Source of the DNA: Fusobacterium necrophorum subsp. necrophorum
GTDB taxonomy: Bacteria > Fusobacteriota > Fusobacteriia > Fusobacteriales > Fusobacteriaceae
Direction: 5' to 3'
Assembly: GCF_004006635.1 (NCBI RefSeq)
Contig: NZ_CP034842.1
Span: forward strand, 744,001 to 808,000
Length of the DNA stretch: 64,000 nucleotides
Shown here one piece after another: positions 54,146-63,323 of this stretch (position 1 is its first letter; the number at the start of each line of letters is the position of its first letter). Below the pieces are notes generated by a model. That model was not told where the DNA came from. It made no database searches and saw nothing but the letters and a program-made list of their open reading frames with translations. Position numbers and translations under genes: made by a program.

Positions 54146-55504
54146 ATGATTTCCAGAGTAGAAATTCAGGAAACAAATCGTATGATAGCAGAAGCAAAAT
54201 TGGATGTAAGAACGATTACCATGGGAATTAGTCTGATCGACTGTGCAGATCCCGATGTGGAAAAATTTAATGAAAAAATTTATAAAAAAATAACCAGCTA
54301 TGCGAAAGATTTGGTAAAAGTCGGAGATGATATTGCAAAGCAATTCGGAATTCCGGTAGTAAACAAAAGAATATCGGTAACCCCCATAGCCATTGCTGCA
54401 GCCTCTTGCAAAACGGATTCCTATGTAAGTATCGCCGAGACTTTGGATAGAGCTGCAAAAGATTGTGGAGTTAATTTTATAGGAGGCTTTTCAGCCTTAG
54501 TTCAAAAAGGATGTACCCCGTCGGATATTCTTCTTATGAAATCTATTCCGGAGGCTATGAATATAACAGAGCATGTATGTTCTTCTGTCAATGTTGGAAC
54601 TTCTCGAAATGGACTGAATATGGATGCGATCAAAATGATGGGAGAAATTATTAAAGAAACAGCGGAGCTGACTCAAGACAGAGATGGAATTGGTTGTGCG
54701 AAGTTAGTTGTCTTCTGTAATGCCGTGGAAGATAATCCGTTTATGGCAGGGGCTTTTCATGGAGTGGGAGAAGCAGATTGTGTCATCAATGTAGGAGTTA
54801 GCGGTCCCGGGGTTGTCAAGAGAGCTTTGGAAGAAGTGAGAGAGGGAGATTTTGAAATGCTTTGTGAAACTGTTAAAAAAACGGCATTTAAGATTACTCG
54901 TGTGGGACAAATTGTAGCACAGGAAGCTGCGAGAAGATTAAAAGTTCCTTTTGGAATTATTGATCTATCCTTAGCACCTACACCGGCAGTTGGAGACAGT
55001 GTTGGGGAAATTTTTCAAGAAATGGGTTTGGAATGTGCCGGAGCTCCGGGAACAACGGCAGCCCTTGCAATTTTAAATGATAATGTAAAAAAAGGAGGAG
55101 TTATGGCTTCTTCCTATGTTGGAGGATTAAGTGGAGCTTTTATTCCGGTGAGTGAAGATCATGCTATGATAGAGGCGGTGGAACGAGGTGCTCTCAGTTT
55201 GGAAAAATTAGAAGCAATGACTTGTGTATGTTCTGTCGGATTAGATATGATTGCCATTCCGGGAGATACTTCAGCATTCACAATTTCAGGTATTATTGCT
55301 GATGAAGCCGCAATAGGAATGGTGAATCATAAAACAACAGCTACGAGATTGATTCCCGTTGTTGGAAAAACAGTGGGAGAGCAAGTTGAATTTGGAGGAC
55401 TTTTGGGTCGAGCTCCCATCATGAGAGTAAATTCTTTTAGCTGTGAAAAGTTTATTCGTCGAGGGGGACGAGTTCCCGCTCCTATTCACAGTTTTAAAAA
55501 TTAA
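54146..55504 (+). CDS. UPF0210 / DUF711 family protein
   Basis: 452 residues. [89 protein letters not shown] and [14 protein letters not shown] are constant features of the UPF0210 (PFL-like, DUF711) family. Its fold resembles glycyl-radical enzymes, but no glycyl-radical RVxGY motif is seen, so it should not be called a formate lyase. Function unknown; the conserved pairing with the ACT protein suggests an amino-acid controlled enzyme. Confidence 0.9.
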   Translation: MISRVEIQETNRMIAEAKLDVRTITMGISLIDCADPDVEKFNEKIYKKITSYAKDLVKVGDDIAKQFGIPVVNKRISVTPIAIAAASCKTDSYVSIAETLDRAAKDCGVNFIGGFSALVQKGCTPSDILLMKSIPEAMNITEHVCSSVNVGTSRNGLNMDAIKMMGEIIKETAELTQDRDGIGCAKLVVFCNAVEDNPFMAGAFHGVGEADCVINVGVSGPGVVKRALEEVREGDFEMLCETVKKTAFKITRVGQIVAQEAARRLKVPFGIIDLSLAPTPAVGDSVGEIFQEMGLECAGAPGTTAALAILNDNVKKGGVMASSYVGGLSGAFIPVSEDHAMIEAVERGALSLEKLEAMTCVCSVGLDMIAIPGDTSAFTISGIIADEAAIGMVNHKTTATRLIPVVGKTVGEQVEFGGLLGRAPIMRVNSFSCEKFIRRGGRVPAPIHSFKN

Positions 55505-55568
55505 GAATTTACTTTAGAAATGAGATATGTTACAATGAAAAGCAATATTAACTTGGGAGGAAAGAAGA

Positions 55569-56663
55569 ATGATAGGAATTGGAATTGTAGGTTTGCCAAA
55601 TGTTGGGAAATCTACTTTATTTAATGCAATTACAAAAGCGGGAGCGGCGGAAGCGGCAAACTATCCCTTTTGTACGATAGAACCAAATGTCGGAATGGTA
55701 ACCGTTCCGGATGAAAGACTGCAAGCTTTGGCGGAGATCATTCAACCGCAGAGAATCGTAGCGGCGACGGTAGAATTCGTGGATATTGCAGGACTTGTGA
55801 AAGGAGCGGCTCAAGGAGAGGGCTTGGGAAATAAATTTCTATCCAATATTCGTTCTACAGCAGCTATTTGTCAAGTAGTAAGATGTTTTGAAGATGAGAA
55901 TGTGGTACACGTAGACGGTTCTGTCGATCCGATTCGAGATATTGAGGTTATCAACACGGAATTGATTTTTGCGGATTTGGAAACGGTGGATAAAGCAATG
56001 GAAAAACACAAAAAATTAGCTCAGAATAAAATAAAAGAATCTGTGGAATTGATGTCGGTACTTCCTAAGGCGAAGGCACATTTGGAAAATTTTCAACTGT
56101 TGAAGACCTTTTCTTTCACGGAAGCGGAGAAGGCTCTCTTGAAAAATTATCAACTTTTAACTCTAAAACCTATGATTTTTGCCGCAAATGTCGCAGAAGA
56201 CGATTTGGCGGAGGGAAATTCCTATGTGGAAAAAGTAAAGGAGTATGCAGAAAAAATGGGATCGGAAGTGGTCATTGTATCTGCGAAAGTGGAAGCGGAA
56301 TTGCAAGAAATGGATGAAGAAAGCAGACAGGAATTTTTGGAATCCTTAGGAGTGAAAGAAGCGGGATTAAATCGTCTGATTCGAGCCGGATTTAAACTTT
56401 TAGGTCTACAAACTTATTTTACGGCGGGAGTCAAGGAAGTCAGAGCGTGGACCATTCATATTGGAGATACGGCTCCAAAGGCTGCGGGGGAAATTCATAC
56501 AGATTTTGAAAAAGGATTTATTCGAGCGAAAGTGGTATCTTATCAAGATTTTATTCAATACAAAGGTTGGAAGGGTGCACAGGAAGTTGGAGTTCTTCGA
56601 TTGGAAGGAAAAGAGTATACGGTACAAGACGGAGATTTGATGGAATTTTTATTCAATGTTTAA
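55569..56663 (+). CDS. ychF: redox-regulated ATPase YchF
   Basis: 364 residues, Obg-like P-loop protein. [18 protein letters not shown] (G1), [21 protein letters not shown] (G3), the ATP-selecting NxxE-type G4 region [12 protein letters not shown], and the C-terminal TGS domain (about 278-364: [38 protein letters not shown]). Binds ribosomes and prefers ATP. Ribosome site TGGGAGGAAAG. Confidence 0.96.
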   Translation: MIGIGIVGLPNVGKSTLFNAITKAGAAEAANYPFCTIEPNVGMVTVPDERLQALAEIIQPQRIVAATVEFVDIAGLVKGAAQGEGLGNKFLSNIRSTAAICQVVRCFEDENVVHVDGSVDPIRDIEVINTELIFADLETVDKAMEKHKKLAQNKIKESVELMSVLPKAKAHLENFQLLKTFSFTEAEKALLKNYQLLTLKPMIFAANVAEDDLAEGNSYVEKVKEYAEKMGSEVVIVSAKVEAELQEMDEESRQEFLESLGVKEAGLNRLIRAGFKLLGLQTYFTAGVKEVRAWTIHIGDTAPKAAGEIHTDFEKGFIRAKVVSYQDFIQYKGWKGAQEVGVLRLEGKEYTVQDGDLMEFLFNV

Positions 56664-56671
56664 AAATATAC

Positions 56672-56700
56672 TTGACAATACATAAAAAACCTTGTAGAAT
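56672..56700 (+). promoter_or_regulatory. promoter of rpmF
   Basis: TTGACA, 17-base spacer, TAGAAT, 43 bases before the ATG. Confidence 0.75.
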
Positions 56701-56742
56701 ATCTGGGTATAGAATTCAAGAGTGTGTAGAGGAGGTAGAGAA

Positions 56743-56925
56743 ATGGCAGTACCTAAGAAAAAGACTTCAAAGGCAAAAAAGAACATGAGAAGATCTCATC
56801 ATGCATTGGCAGGAATCAGCTTATCTATTTGTAGTAAATGTGGAGCACCTAAGAGACAACATAGAGTTTGTTTGGAATGTGGAGATTACAACGGAAAACA
56901 AGTTCTTGCAGCAAAAGCAGAATAA
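56743..56925 (+). CDS. rpmF: 50S ribosomal protein L32
   Basis: 60 residues. [22 protein letters not shown] and a complete four-Cys zinc ribbon CSKCG...CLECG, i.e. the zinc-requiring form. A small gene just upstream of plsX, the common rpmF-plsX-fab arrangement, but separated here by a terminator. Confidence 0.96.
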   Translation: MAVPKKKTSKAKKNMRRSHHALAGISLSICSKCGAPKRQHRVCLECGDYNGKQVLAAKAE

Positions 56926-56935
56926 TAAAAGTGAG

Positions 56936-56958
56936 AGCAAGAGTATTCTTGCTTTTTT
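56936..56958 (+). terminator. terminator after rpmF
   Basis: AGCAAGA, GTAT loop, TCTTGCT, then TTTTT. Separates rpmF from plsX. Confidence 0.85.
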
Positions 56959-57066
56959 CTTATTTTTAAAAATAACGTATGTTTTTTAATTTTGATATTA
57001 AAACATATCTTTTTTGTAATTTTTCTTGTATAATATGAAGTAAAATAAAGATACAAGGAGGAATCC

Positions 57067-58068
57067 ATGAAGATTGCGTTAGATGCTATGAGTGGAGATT
57101 ATGCTCCCCATTTCACAATAGAGGGAGCAGTGTTATTTACAAAGGAGATAACAGAAACGGAAATTATTTTAGTGGGCAAAGAAGAAGTGATTGAAGAAGA
57201 ACTGAAAAAATACAAGTATGACAGAAGCAGAATTCAGGTGTATAATGCCAGAGAAGTCGTAGAAATGACGGATCACCCGATAGAAGCGATAAAAACAAAG
57301 AAAGATTCTTCTATGAATGTTGCTTTGGATTTGGTAAAACAGGGAAAGGCGAGTGCCTGTGTTTCTTCCGGAAATACAGGAGCTCTTTTGAGTGCAAGTC
57401 AATTGAAATTAAAAAGAATCAAAGGAGTATTACGACCTGCCATCGCTTCTGTATTTCCTTCCAAACATGGACAGATTGTGATGTTGGATTTGGGAGCGAC
57501 TTCGGATTGCAAGGCGGAATATTTAAATCAATTTTCCAGCTTGGCTTCCAAATATGCAGAATTACTATTGGGAATTGAGAAACCCAGAGTCGGACTTTTG
57601 AATATTGGGGAAGAAGTGGGAAAGGGAAATGAGTTAACACGAGAAGCTTATACTTTGTTGCAACAAAATAAAAGCATTCACTTTATCGGAAATATTGAGG
57701 CAACTCAAATGTTGGAAGGAGGAGTGGATGTTGTTGTCACAGACGGATTTACCGGAAATATGGTATTAAAAACAGCAGAAGGGACTGCAAAATTGATTAC
57801 CTCCTTTTTAAAAGAGATGATACGGGAAAGTATTTTATCCAAAATCGGGGCTTTATTCTTACGGAAAACCTTTATGCATTTGAAAGAGAAAATGGATTCT
57901 TCGGAGTATGGTGGAGCAATTTTCTTAGGTTTACATAATATTTCTATCAAAGCACATGGAAATTCAAATGCGAATGGAATTAAAAATGCCTTGAAAGTAG
58001 CGGATAAATTTAGTAAAATAAATTTGATAGAACAACTAAAGAAAGTAATAGAGGAGGAAACAAATTGA
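57067..58068 (+). CDS. plsX: phosphate acyltransferase PlsX
   Basis: 333 residues; converts acyl-ACP to acyl-phosphate for phospholipid synthesis. IALDAMSGDYAPHFTIEGAV, MNVALDLVKQGKASACVSSGNTGALL, MLDLGATSDCKAEYL, GLLNIGEEVGKGNEL and VVTDGFTGNMVLKTAEG. Full length. TATAAT at 57029 as likely -10; AAGGAGGA ribosome site. Its stop overlaps the fabH start (TTGA). Confidence 0.97.
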   Translation: MKIALDAMSGDYAPHFTIEGAVLFTKEITETEIILVGKEEVIEEELKKYKYDRSRIQVYNAREVVEMTDHPIEAIKTKKDSSMNVALDLVKQGKASACVSSGNTGALLSASQLKLKRIKGVLRPAIASVFPSKHGQIVMLDLGATSDCKAEYLNQFSSLASKYAELLLGIEKPRVGLLNIGEEVGKGNELTREAYTLLQQNKSIHFIGNIEATQMLEGGVDVVVTDGFTGNMVLKTAEGTAKLITSFLKEMIRESILSKIGALFLRKTFMHLKEKMDSSEYGGAIFLGLHNISIKAHGNSNANGIKNALKVADKFSKINLIEQLKKVIEEETN

Positions 58069-59051
58069 AAAGTGTAGGAATCAAAGGTTTGAGTTCTTAT
58101 GTTCCGGAAAGAATTATGACAAATTTTGAATTTGAAAAAATAATAGATACTTCAGATGAATGGATTCGAACAAGAACAGGAATTGAAGAGAGAAGATTTG
58201 CTTCTCCTGAACAGGCAACCTCAGATTTATGTTATGAGGCAACACAAAAATTATTGGCAACCATGAAAATGGATCCTCAAGAAATCGATTTTATTATGGT
58301 ATGTACCTGTACTCCGGATTATCCGGTTCCCAGTACAGCCTGTGTCTTACAAAGTAAATTAAATTTATTGGGAGTTCCGGCAGTTGATATCAATGCAGCT
58401 TGTAGTGGATTTATGTATGGACTGGCAATGGCAACCTCTATGGTACAAACCGGATTATACAAAAATGTTTTGGTAATTGGGGCGGAAACTTTATCCAGAA
58501 TTATGGATATGCAAGATAGAAATACCTGTGTATTATTTGGAGATGGGGCTGCTGCCGCCATCATAGGAGAAGTGGAAGAAGGGAGCGGTATTTTAGCGAC
58601 TCATTTGGGAGCAGAGGGAGAAGATGAGGGAATTCTTCAAATTCCCGGAGGAGGATCCAGGTATCCTTCTACTTTAGAGAGTGTCCATGCCAAGAAACAA
58701 TTTGTGCAAATGAAAGGACAAAATGTCTATAAATTTGCAGTGCATGCTTTGCCGGAAGCGACTTTGGCTGCTTTGAAGAAGGCAAAGGTGGAAGCTTCTC
58801 AAGTGGCACGTTTCTTTCCACATCAGGCAAATTTGAGAATTATTGAAGCGGCGGCAAAACGAATGAATGTGTCTTCGGATAAATTTCATGTCAATTTACA
58901 TAAGGTAGGAAATACTTCCGCCGCTTCCGTCGGATTGGCACTTGCCGATGCTTTGGAAAAAGGAATGGTAAAAAAAGGAGATTATATTGCTCTGACAGGA
59001 TTCGGAGCGGGCTTGACCTATGGTTCTGTTGTTATGAAATGGGCATATTAA
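58065..59051 (+). CDS. fabH: beta-ketoacyl-ACP synthase III
   Basis: 328 residues; starts fatty-acid chains by condensing acetyl-CoA with malonyl-ACP. Catalytic Cys113 in DINAACSGFMYGL, His251 in FFPHQANLRI, Asn281 in KVGNTSAAS. Begins with TTG inside the plsX stop codon, after GAGGAGGAAAC, so start codon choice is well supported and coupling is likely. Confidence 0.97.
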   Translation: MKSVGIKGLSSYVPERIMTNFEFEKIIDTSDEWIRTRTGIEERRFASPEQATSDLCYEATQKLLATMKMDPQEIDFIMVCTCTPDYPVPSTACVLQSKLNLLGVPAVDINAACSGFMYGLAMATSMVQTGLYKNVLVIGAETLSRIMDMQDRNTCVLFGDGAAAAIIGEVEEGSGILATHLGAEGEDEGILQIPGGGSRYPSTLESVHAKKQFVQMKGQNVYKFAVHALPEATLAALKKAKVEASQVARFFPHQANLRIIEAAAKRMNVSSDKFHVNLHKVGNTSAASVGLALADALEKGMVKKGDYIALTGFGAGLTYGSVVMKWAY

Positions 59052-59073
59052 AGCATAATAAAAGGAGGAAGTT

Positions 59074-59988
59074 ATGGGAAAAGTGGCTTTTGTTTTTCCG
59101 GGTCAGGGAACACAGTATGTTGGCATGGGAAAAGATTTATATGAAAAAAGTCCGAAAGCGAAAGAAGTAATGGATACAATGTTTCAAAGTTTAGACTTTG
59201 ATTTGAAATCAATTATGTTTGAAGGAACTGCAGAAGATTTGAAACAAACGAAGTATACACAACCTGCGATTGTCGCTTTCAGTTTAACTTTACTGGAATT
59301 GGTAAAAGAAAAAGGGATAAAGGCGGATTATGTGGCAGGGCATTCAGTCGGAGAATATGCTGCCTATGGAGCTGCGGGAATGCTGTCTTTAGAGGAAGCG
59401 ATTCGTTTAACTGCAGCCAGAGGGCAAATTATGAATGACGTTTCTGAAAAAGTAAAGGGAACAATGGCAGCGGTTTTGGGAATGTCAGCGGAGAAGATTC
59501 AAGAAGTTCTGTCTCGTGTCGAGGGAGTTGTGGAGGCCGTTAATTTCAATGAGCCGAATCAAACCGTCATTGCGGGAGAAAAAGCGGCGGTGGAAGCAGC
59601 TTGTCTGGCTTTGAAAGAAGCAGGAGCAAGAAGGGCACTTCCTTTAGCGGTTTCGGGTCCCTTTCATTCTTCTTTGATGAAAGAAGCGGGAGAAAAATTG
59701 AAAGAAGAAGCGGAAAAATATCATTTTTCTATGACGGATATTGGATTGGTTGCCAATACGACGGCAGAGGTTCTGACATCAGTAGAAGAAGTGAAAGATG
59801 AGATTTATCATCAAAGTTTCGGTCCTGTATATTGGGTAAAAACAATTGAGTATTTGGTAGCGGCAGGAGTGGATACAATTTATGAAATTGGTCCAGGAAA
59901 GGTATTATCTGGACTCATTAAGAAAATAAACAGAGAAATTACGGTAAAAAATATAGAAACACTTGAAGAAATTGAAAATCTAATGTAA
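59074..59988 (+). CDS. fabD: malonyl-CoA:ACP transacylase
   Basis: 304 residues. FPGQGTQYVGMG near the N-terminus, nucleophile Ser91 in VAGHSVGEYAAYG, RGQIMN, and PFHSSLM with catalytic His. Provides malonyl-ACP. Starts 22 bases after fabH with AAAGGAGGA. Confidence 0.97.
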   Translation: MGKVAFVFPGQGTQYVGMGKDLYEKSPKAKEVMDTMFQSLDFDLKSIMFEGTAEDLKQTKYTQPAIVAFSLTLLELVKEKGIKADYVAGHSVGEYAAYGAAGMLSLEEAIRLTAARGQIMNDVSEKVKGTMAAVLGMSAEKIQEVLSRVEGVVEAVNFNEPNQTVIAGEKAAVEAACLALKEAGARRALPLAVSGPFHSSLMKEAGEKLKEEAEKYHFSMTDIGLVANTTAEVLTSVEEVKDEIYHQSFGPVYWVKTIEYLVAAGVDTIYEIGPGKVLSGLIKKINREITVKNIETLEEIENLM

Positions 59989-60024
59989 AATACAGATATA
60001 TTATTAAAAAATTAGGAGGAAAAA

Positions 60025-60249
60025 ATGTTAGATAAAATTAGAGAAATTGTAGTAGAACAATTAGGAGTAGAACCTGAACAAGTGGTAATGGAAGCTAGTT
60101 TCACAGAAGATTTAGGAGCAGATTCTTTGGATACGGTAGAATTGATTATGGCTTTCGAAGAAGAATTCGGAGTGGAAATTCCTGATACAGAAGCAGAAAA
60201 AATCAAAACAATCAAAGATGTCGTAGATTATATAGAAGCTCACCAATAA
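60025..60249 (+). CDS. acpP: acyl carrier protein
   Basis: 74 residues, acidic. [20 protein letters not shown] with Ser34 as the 4'-phosphopantetheine site. AGGAGGAAAAA ribosome site. Between fabD and fabF as in many bacteria; followed by a hairpin. Confidence 0.98.
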   Translation: MLDKIREIVVEQLGVEPEQVVMEASFTEDLGADSLDTVELIMAFEEEFGVEIPDTEAEKIKTIKDVVDYIEAHQ

Positions 60250-60276
60250 AAATAAGAAAAAGAATAGAATATAGAG

Positions 60277-60304
60277 AAGGGGGGTACAAAAAATCCCCCT
60301 TTCT
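60277..60304 (+). terminator. hairpin between acpP and fabF
   Basis: AAGGGGG / CCCCCTT 7-base stem with an 11-base loop and a weak T tail (TCTTTG). Probably reduces read-through so that ACP exceeds FabF, or protects the acpP mRNA 3' end. Confidence 0.6.
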
Positions 60305-60324
60305 TTGTAGAAAGAGAGGAAAAG

Positions 60325-61572
60325 ATGAAACGAGTTGTTGTAACCGGTTTAGGAATGATTTCTCCTTTGGCAAACAATGTGGAAGAGTCTTGGGAAAGAT
60401 TACTAAATGGAGAATGTGGAATTTTGAAAATTCAATCTTATGATGCTTCGGAAATGCCTGTACAAATTGCGGCGGAAGTAAAAAATTTTAATCCTATGGA
60501 CTTTGGAATTGAGAAAAAAGAAGTGAAAAAATTAGCAAGAAATACACAATTTGCGATTGCCGCTTCCAAAATGGCATTGGAAGACTCCGGATTATCTTTA
60601 GAAACAATGAACCCTTTTGATATTGGGGTCGTCATTTCTTCCGGGATTGGGGGAATGGAAATTTTTGAAGAACAACATAAAAATATGTTGGATAAAGGAA
60701 TAAAAAGAATTTCTCCTTTTACCATTCCGGCGATGATTTCCAATATGGCAGCGGGAAATGTTGCGATTTATTTAGGCTTGCAAGGACCTAATAAATCCGT
60801 TGTGACAGCTTGTGCCTCCGGAACAAATTCCATCGGAGAAGCCTTTGAAGAAATCAAGCTTGGAAAGGCGAAAGTAATGTTGGCAGGAGGAACGGAAGCA
60901 GCGATTACTTCTTTTGCACAAAATGCTTTTGCCAATATGAAAGCTCTTTCGGATACACATAATGAAGAACCGCAGAAAGCATCCAGACCTTTCAGCAAGG
61001 ATAGAGACGGTTTCGTGATGGGAGAAGGAGCGGGAATTTTAGTCTTGGAAGAGTTGGAACATGCAAAGGCGAGAGGGGCTAAAATCTATGCGGAAATGGT
61101 AGGATATGGAAGCAGTTGTGATGCCTATCATATCACAGCACCTTATGAAAGCGGAGCGGCTGCGGCTCACGCTATGACCATGGCAATGGAAGAAGCGGGA
61201 GTGAAGCCGGAAGAAGTGCAATATATCAATGCACATGGAACTTCCACTCCGGCAAATGATAAAACCGAGACCAGAGCTATCAAGGTTGCTTTTGGAGAAG
61301 AACAGGCAAAGAAACTTTGGATTTCTTCTACGAAGGGTGCCTTAGGACACGGTTTGGGGGCTGCAGGAGGATTGGAAGGAGTTATTCTTGCCAAAGTGTT
61401 GGAAACAGGTATCGTACCTCCTACCATTAACTATGAAACTCCGGATGAAGAATGTGATTTGGATTATGTTCCGAATGTGAAGAGAGAAGGAGATATTCAA
61501 GCGGCAATGTCGAATTCTTTAGGTTTCGGAGGGCATAATGCAGTGATTTTGATGAAAAAATATCAAGCCTAG
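60325..61572 (+). CDS. fabF: beta-ketoacyl-ACP synthase II
   Basis: 415 residues; elongates acyl-ACP. Catalytic Cys163 in VTACASGTNSIGEA, His in INAHGTSTPANDKTE, His in GALGHGLGAAGGLEG. Full length with NSLGFGGHNAVILM at the C-terminus. Followed immediately by rnc. Confidence 0.97.
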   Translation: MKRVVVTGLGMISPLANNVEESWERLLNGECGILKIQSYDASEMPVQIAAEVKNFNPMDFGIEKKEVKKLARNTQFAIAASKMALEDSGLSLETMNPFDIGVVISSGIGGMEIFEEQHKNMLDKGIKRISPFTIPAMISNMAAGNVAIYLGLQGPNKSVVTACASGTNSIGEAFEEIKLGKAKVMLAGGTEAAITSFAQNAFANMKALSDTHNEEPQKASRPFSKDRDGFVMGEGAGILVLEELEHAKARGAKIYAEMVGYGSSCDAYHITAPYESGAAAAHAMTMAMEEAGVKPEEVQYINAHGTSTPANDKTETRAIKVAFGEEQAKKLWISSTKGALGHGLGAAGGLEGVILAKVLETGIVPPTINYETPDEECDLDYVPNVKREGDIQAAMSNSLGFGGHNAVILMKKYQA

Positions 61573-61581
61573 GTGAGTGCA

Positions 61582-62280
61582 GTGGGCAGAAATTTAGTAG
61601 ACTTGGAACATAACATCAACTACTACTTCAATGATAAAAATCTTTTAAAGAATGCTCTCATTCATCGTTCTTTCGGAAATGAGCACAGAACTTACAAAAA
61701 TATTAACAATGAAAGACTGGAACTGCTGGGAGATGCAGTTCTGGGTCTTGTCGTTGCCGAATATCTATATCAGAAATATCCGAAAGAAAAAGAGGGAGTA
61801 TTGGCAAAAATTAAATCTATGGCTGTCAGCGAACCCGTGTTATCCGGTGTGTCGAGAAAGCTGCATATAGGAGATTATCTCCTGCTGAGCAAGGGAGAAA
61901 TTGTGACAGGAGGAAGAGATCGAAATTCTATTTTAGGAGATGCCTTTGAGGCAATTTTAGGTGCTATTTATTTAGATAGCGGTTTTTTTGCCGCAAAAGA
62001 ATATGTTCTCTTTCATTTGAAAGAAATTATCGACCACATTGATGATTTTGAAGAAATTTTGGATTTTAAAACGATATTACAGGAGCATTGTCAAAAAAAA
62101 TTCAAAGAAATTCCAAAATATACTCTTTTGAGAGAAGAGGGACCGGACCATCGAAAATTGTTTGAAATGCAGGTGCAGATTCAAGATAAGGTTGCAAGAG
62201 CAAAGGGGAACAATAAAAAAATAGCGGAGCAAAAAGCGGCAAAGAAATTATGCAAAGAAATGGGAGTCAGTATTCTATGA
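61582..62280 (+). CDS. rnc: ribonuclease III
   Basis: 232 residues. Catalytic domain signature NERLELLGDAVLGLVVAEYL, GDAFEAILGAIYLDSG, then a double-stranded RNA-binding domain (about 155-230: LQEHCQKKFKEIPKYTLL, ARAKGNNKKIAEQKAAKKL). Start is GTG 9 bases after the fabF stop, with AGGTGAG as ribosome site spanning the stop; a GTG at 61573, also in frame, has no ribosome site. Confidence 0.95.
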   Translation: MGRNLVDLEHNINYYFNDKNLLKNALIHRSFGNEHRTYKNINNERLELLGDAVLGLVVAEYLYQKYPKEKEGVLAKIKSMAVSEPVLSGVSRKLHIGDYLLLSKGEIVTGGRDRNSILGDAFEAILGAIYLDSGFFAAKEYVLFHLKEIIDHIDDFEEILDFKTILQEHCQKKFKEIPKYTLLREEGPDHRKLFEMQVQIQDKVARAKGNNKKIAEQKAAKKLCKEMGVSIL

Positions 62281-63323
62281 AGCATTATAATATTCCTATT
62301 TTTATTAGTCACTTTGGTTGTCCCAATCATTGTGTGTTTTGCAATCAACAAAAAATCAACGGACAGGAAACGGATATTCGAGTGGAAGACATTCATCGAA
62401 TTGTCAGAGAGTATTTAAAAACTCTGCCAAAAAAATCAGAAAAAGAAGTTGCCTTTTTTGGTGGAACTTTTACAGGGCTTTCTATGGAGTTGCAAAGAGA
62501 GTATTTGGAAACTTTGCAGGAATACATGGAAAGAGGGGATATTCAAGGCATTCGATTGTCAACACGTCCGGATTATATTCGAAAAGAGATATTAGAGCAA
62601 CTTAAGAAGTATGGTGTCAAGGCGATTGAATTAGGAATTCAGTCCTTAGATGAGGAAGTATTACGAAAAAGTGACAGAGCATACTCGGAAACACAGGTGT
62701 TGGAGAGTATAAGACAAATTCAGGACTATGGGTTTGAAGTGGGAATTCAGCTAATGGTAGGTTTACCGGCTTCCAACTTGGAAAAAGAAATAAGAACGGT
62801 CAAAACTTTGATTGCCTGTCGACCGGATACGGCACGAATTTATCCCACATTGGTATTGGCGGATACAGAGTTGGAACAACAATATCGAAGAGGGGAATAT
62901 CAGGCTCTTTCCTTAGAAGAAGCTGTTGAACGAAGTCGTATTTTATATTGTTACCTGGAAGAGGCGGGAATTCGAACCATACGTCTGGGTTTGCAGGCAA
63001 GTGAGGAATTGAGTCAAGAAAATACGATGATAGCGGGACCTTATCATCCTGCTTTTCGAGAATTGGTGGAAACGGAAATTTCCTATGTCTTTTTGAAACG
63101 GATTTTTGAAAGGGAAGGAGTACAGAAGGTGTTCTGTTCGGAGATAGAAGTTTCCAGAATGATAGGTTTGAAGAAGAAAAATAAAGAGCGTTTTGGAGAA
63201 AAATTTCAAGTGAGTATTCAGAAACAGCTATTGCCGGGAGAAATTTTGATTGCCGGGAAGCGATATTCCAGAGAAGAAAGAATAAGGAGGAATCTCAATG
63301 TGGGAATTTCTATGGACTTCTGA
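62277..63323 (+). CDS. Elp3-like radical SAM protein
   Basis: 348 residues. Radical SAM cluster motif CPNHCVFCNQ near the N-terminus, FFGGTFTGLSMELQ, STRPDYIRKEILEQL, IELGIQSLDEEVL, and IRLGLQASEELSQENTMIAGPYHPAFRELVE. This is the bacterial COG1243 family related to elongator Elp3 but with no acetyltransferase domain. Role in Fusobacteria unknown; often encoded next to rnc in related genomes. ATGA overlap with rnc. Confidence 0.88.
   Translation: MKHYNIPIFISHFGCPNHCVFCNQQKINGQETDIRVEDIHRIVREYLKTLPKKSEKEVAFFGGTFTGLSMELQREYLETLQEYMERGDIQGIRLSTRPDYIRKEILEQLKKYGVKAIELGIQSLDEEVLRKSDRAYSETQVLESIRQIQDYGFEVGIQLMVGLPASNLEKEIRTVKTLIACRPDTARIYPTLVLADTELEQQYRRGEYQALSLEEAVERSRILYCYLEEAGIRTIRLGLQASEELSQENTMIAGPYHPAFRELVETEISYVFLKRIFEREGVQKVFCSEIEVSRMIGLKKKNKERFGEKFQVSIQKQLLPGEILIAGKRYSREERIRRNLNVGISMDF

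Noticed and set aside
54146..55504. Pyruvate formate lyase
   Set aside because: Although the family is sometimes named PFL-like, no glycyl-radical motif or Cys-Cys active site is seen; UPF0210 fits throughout.
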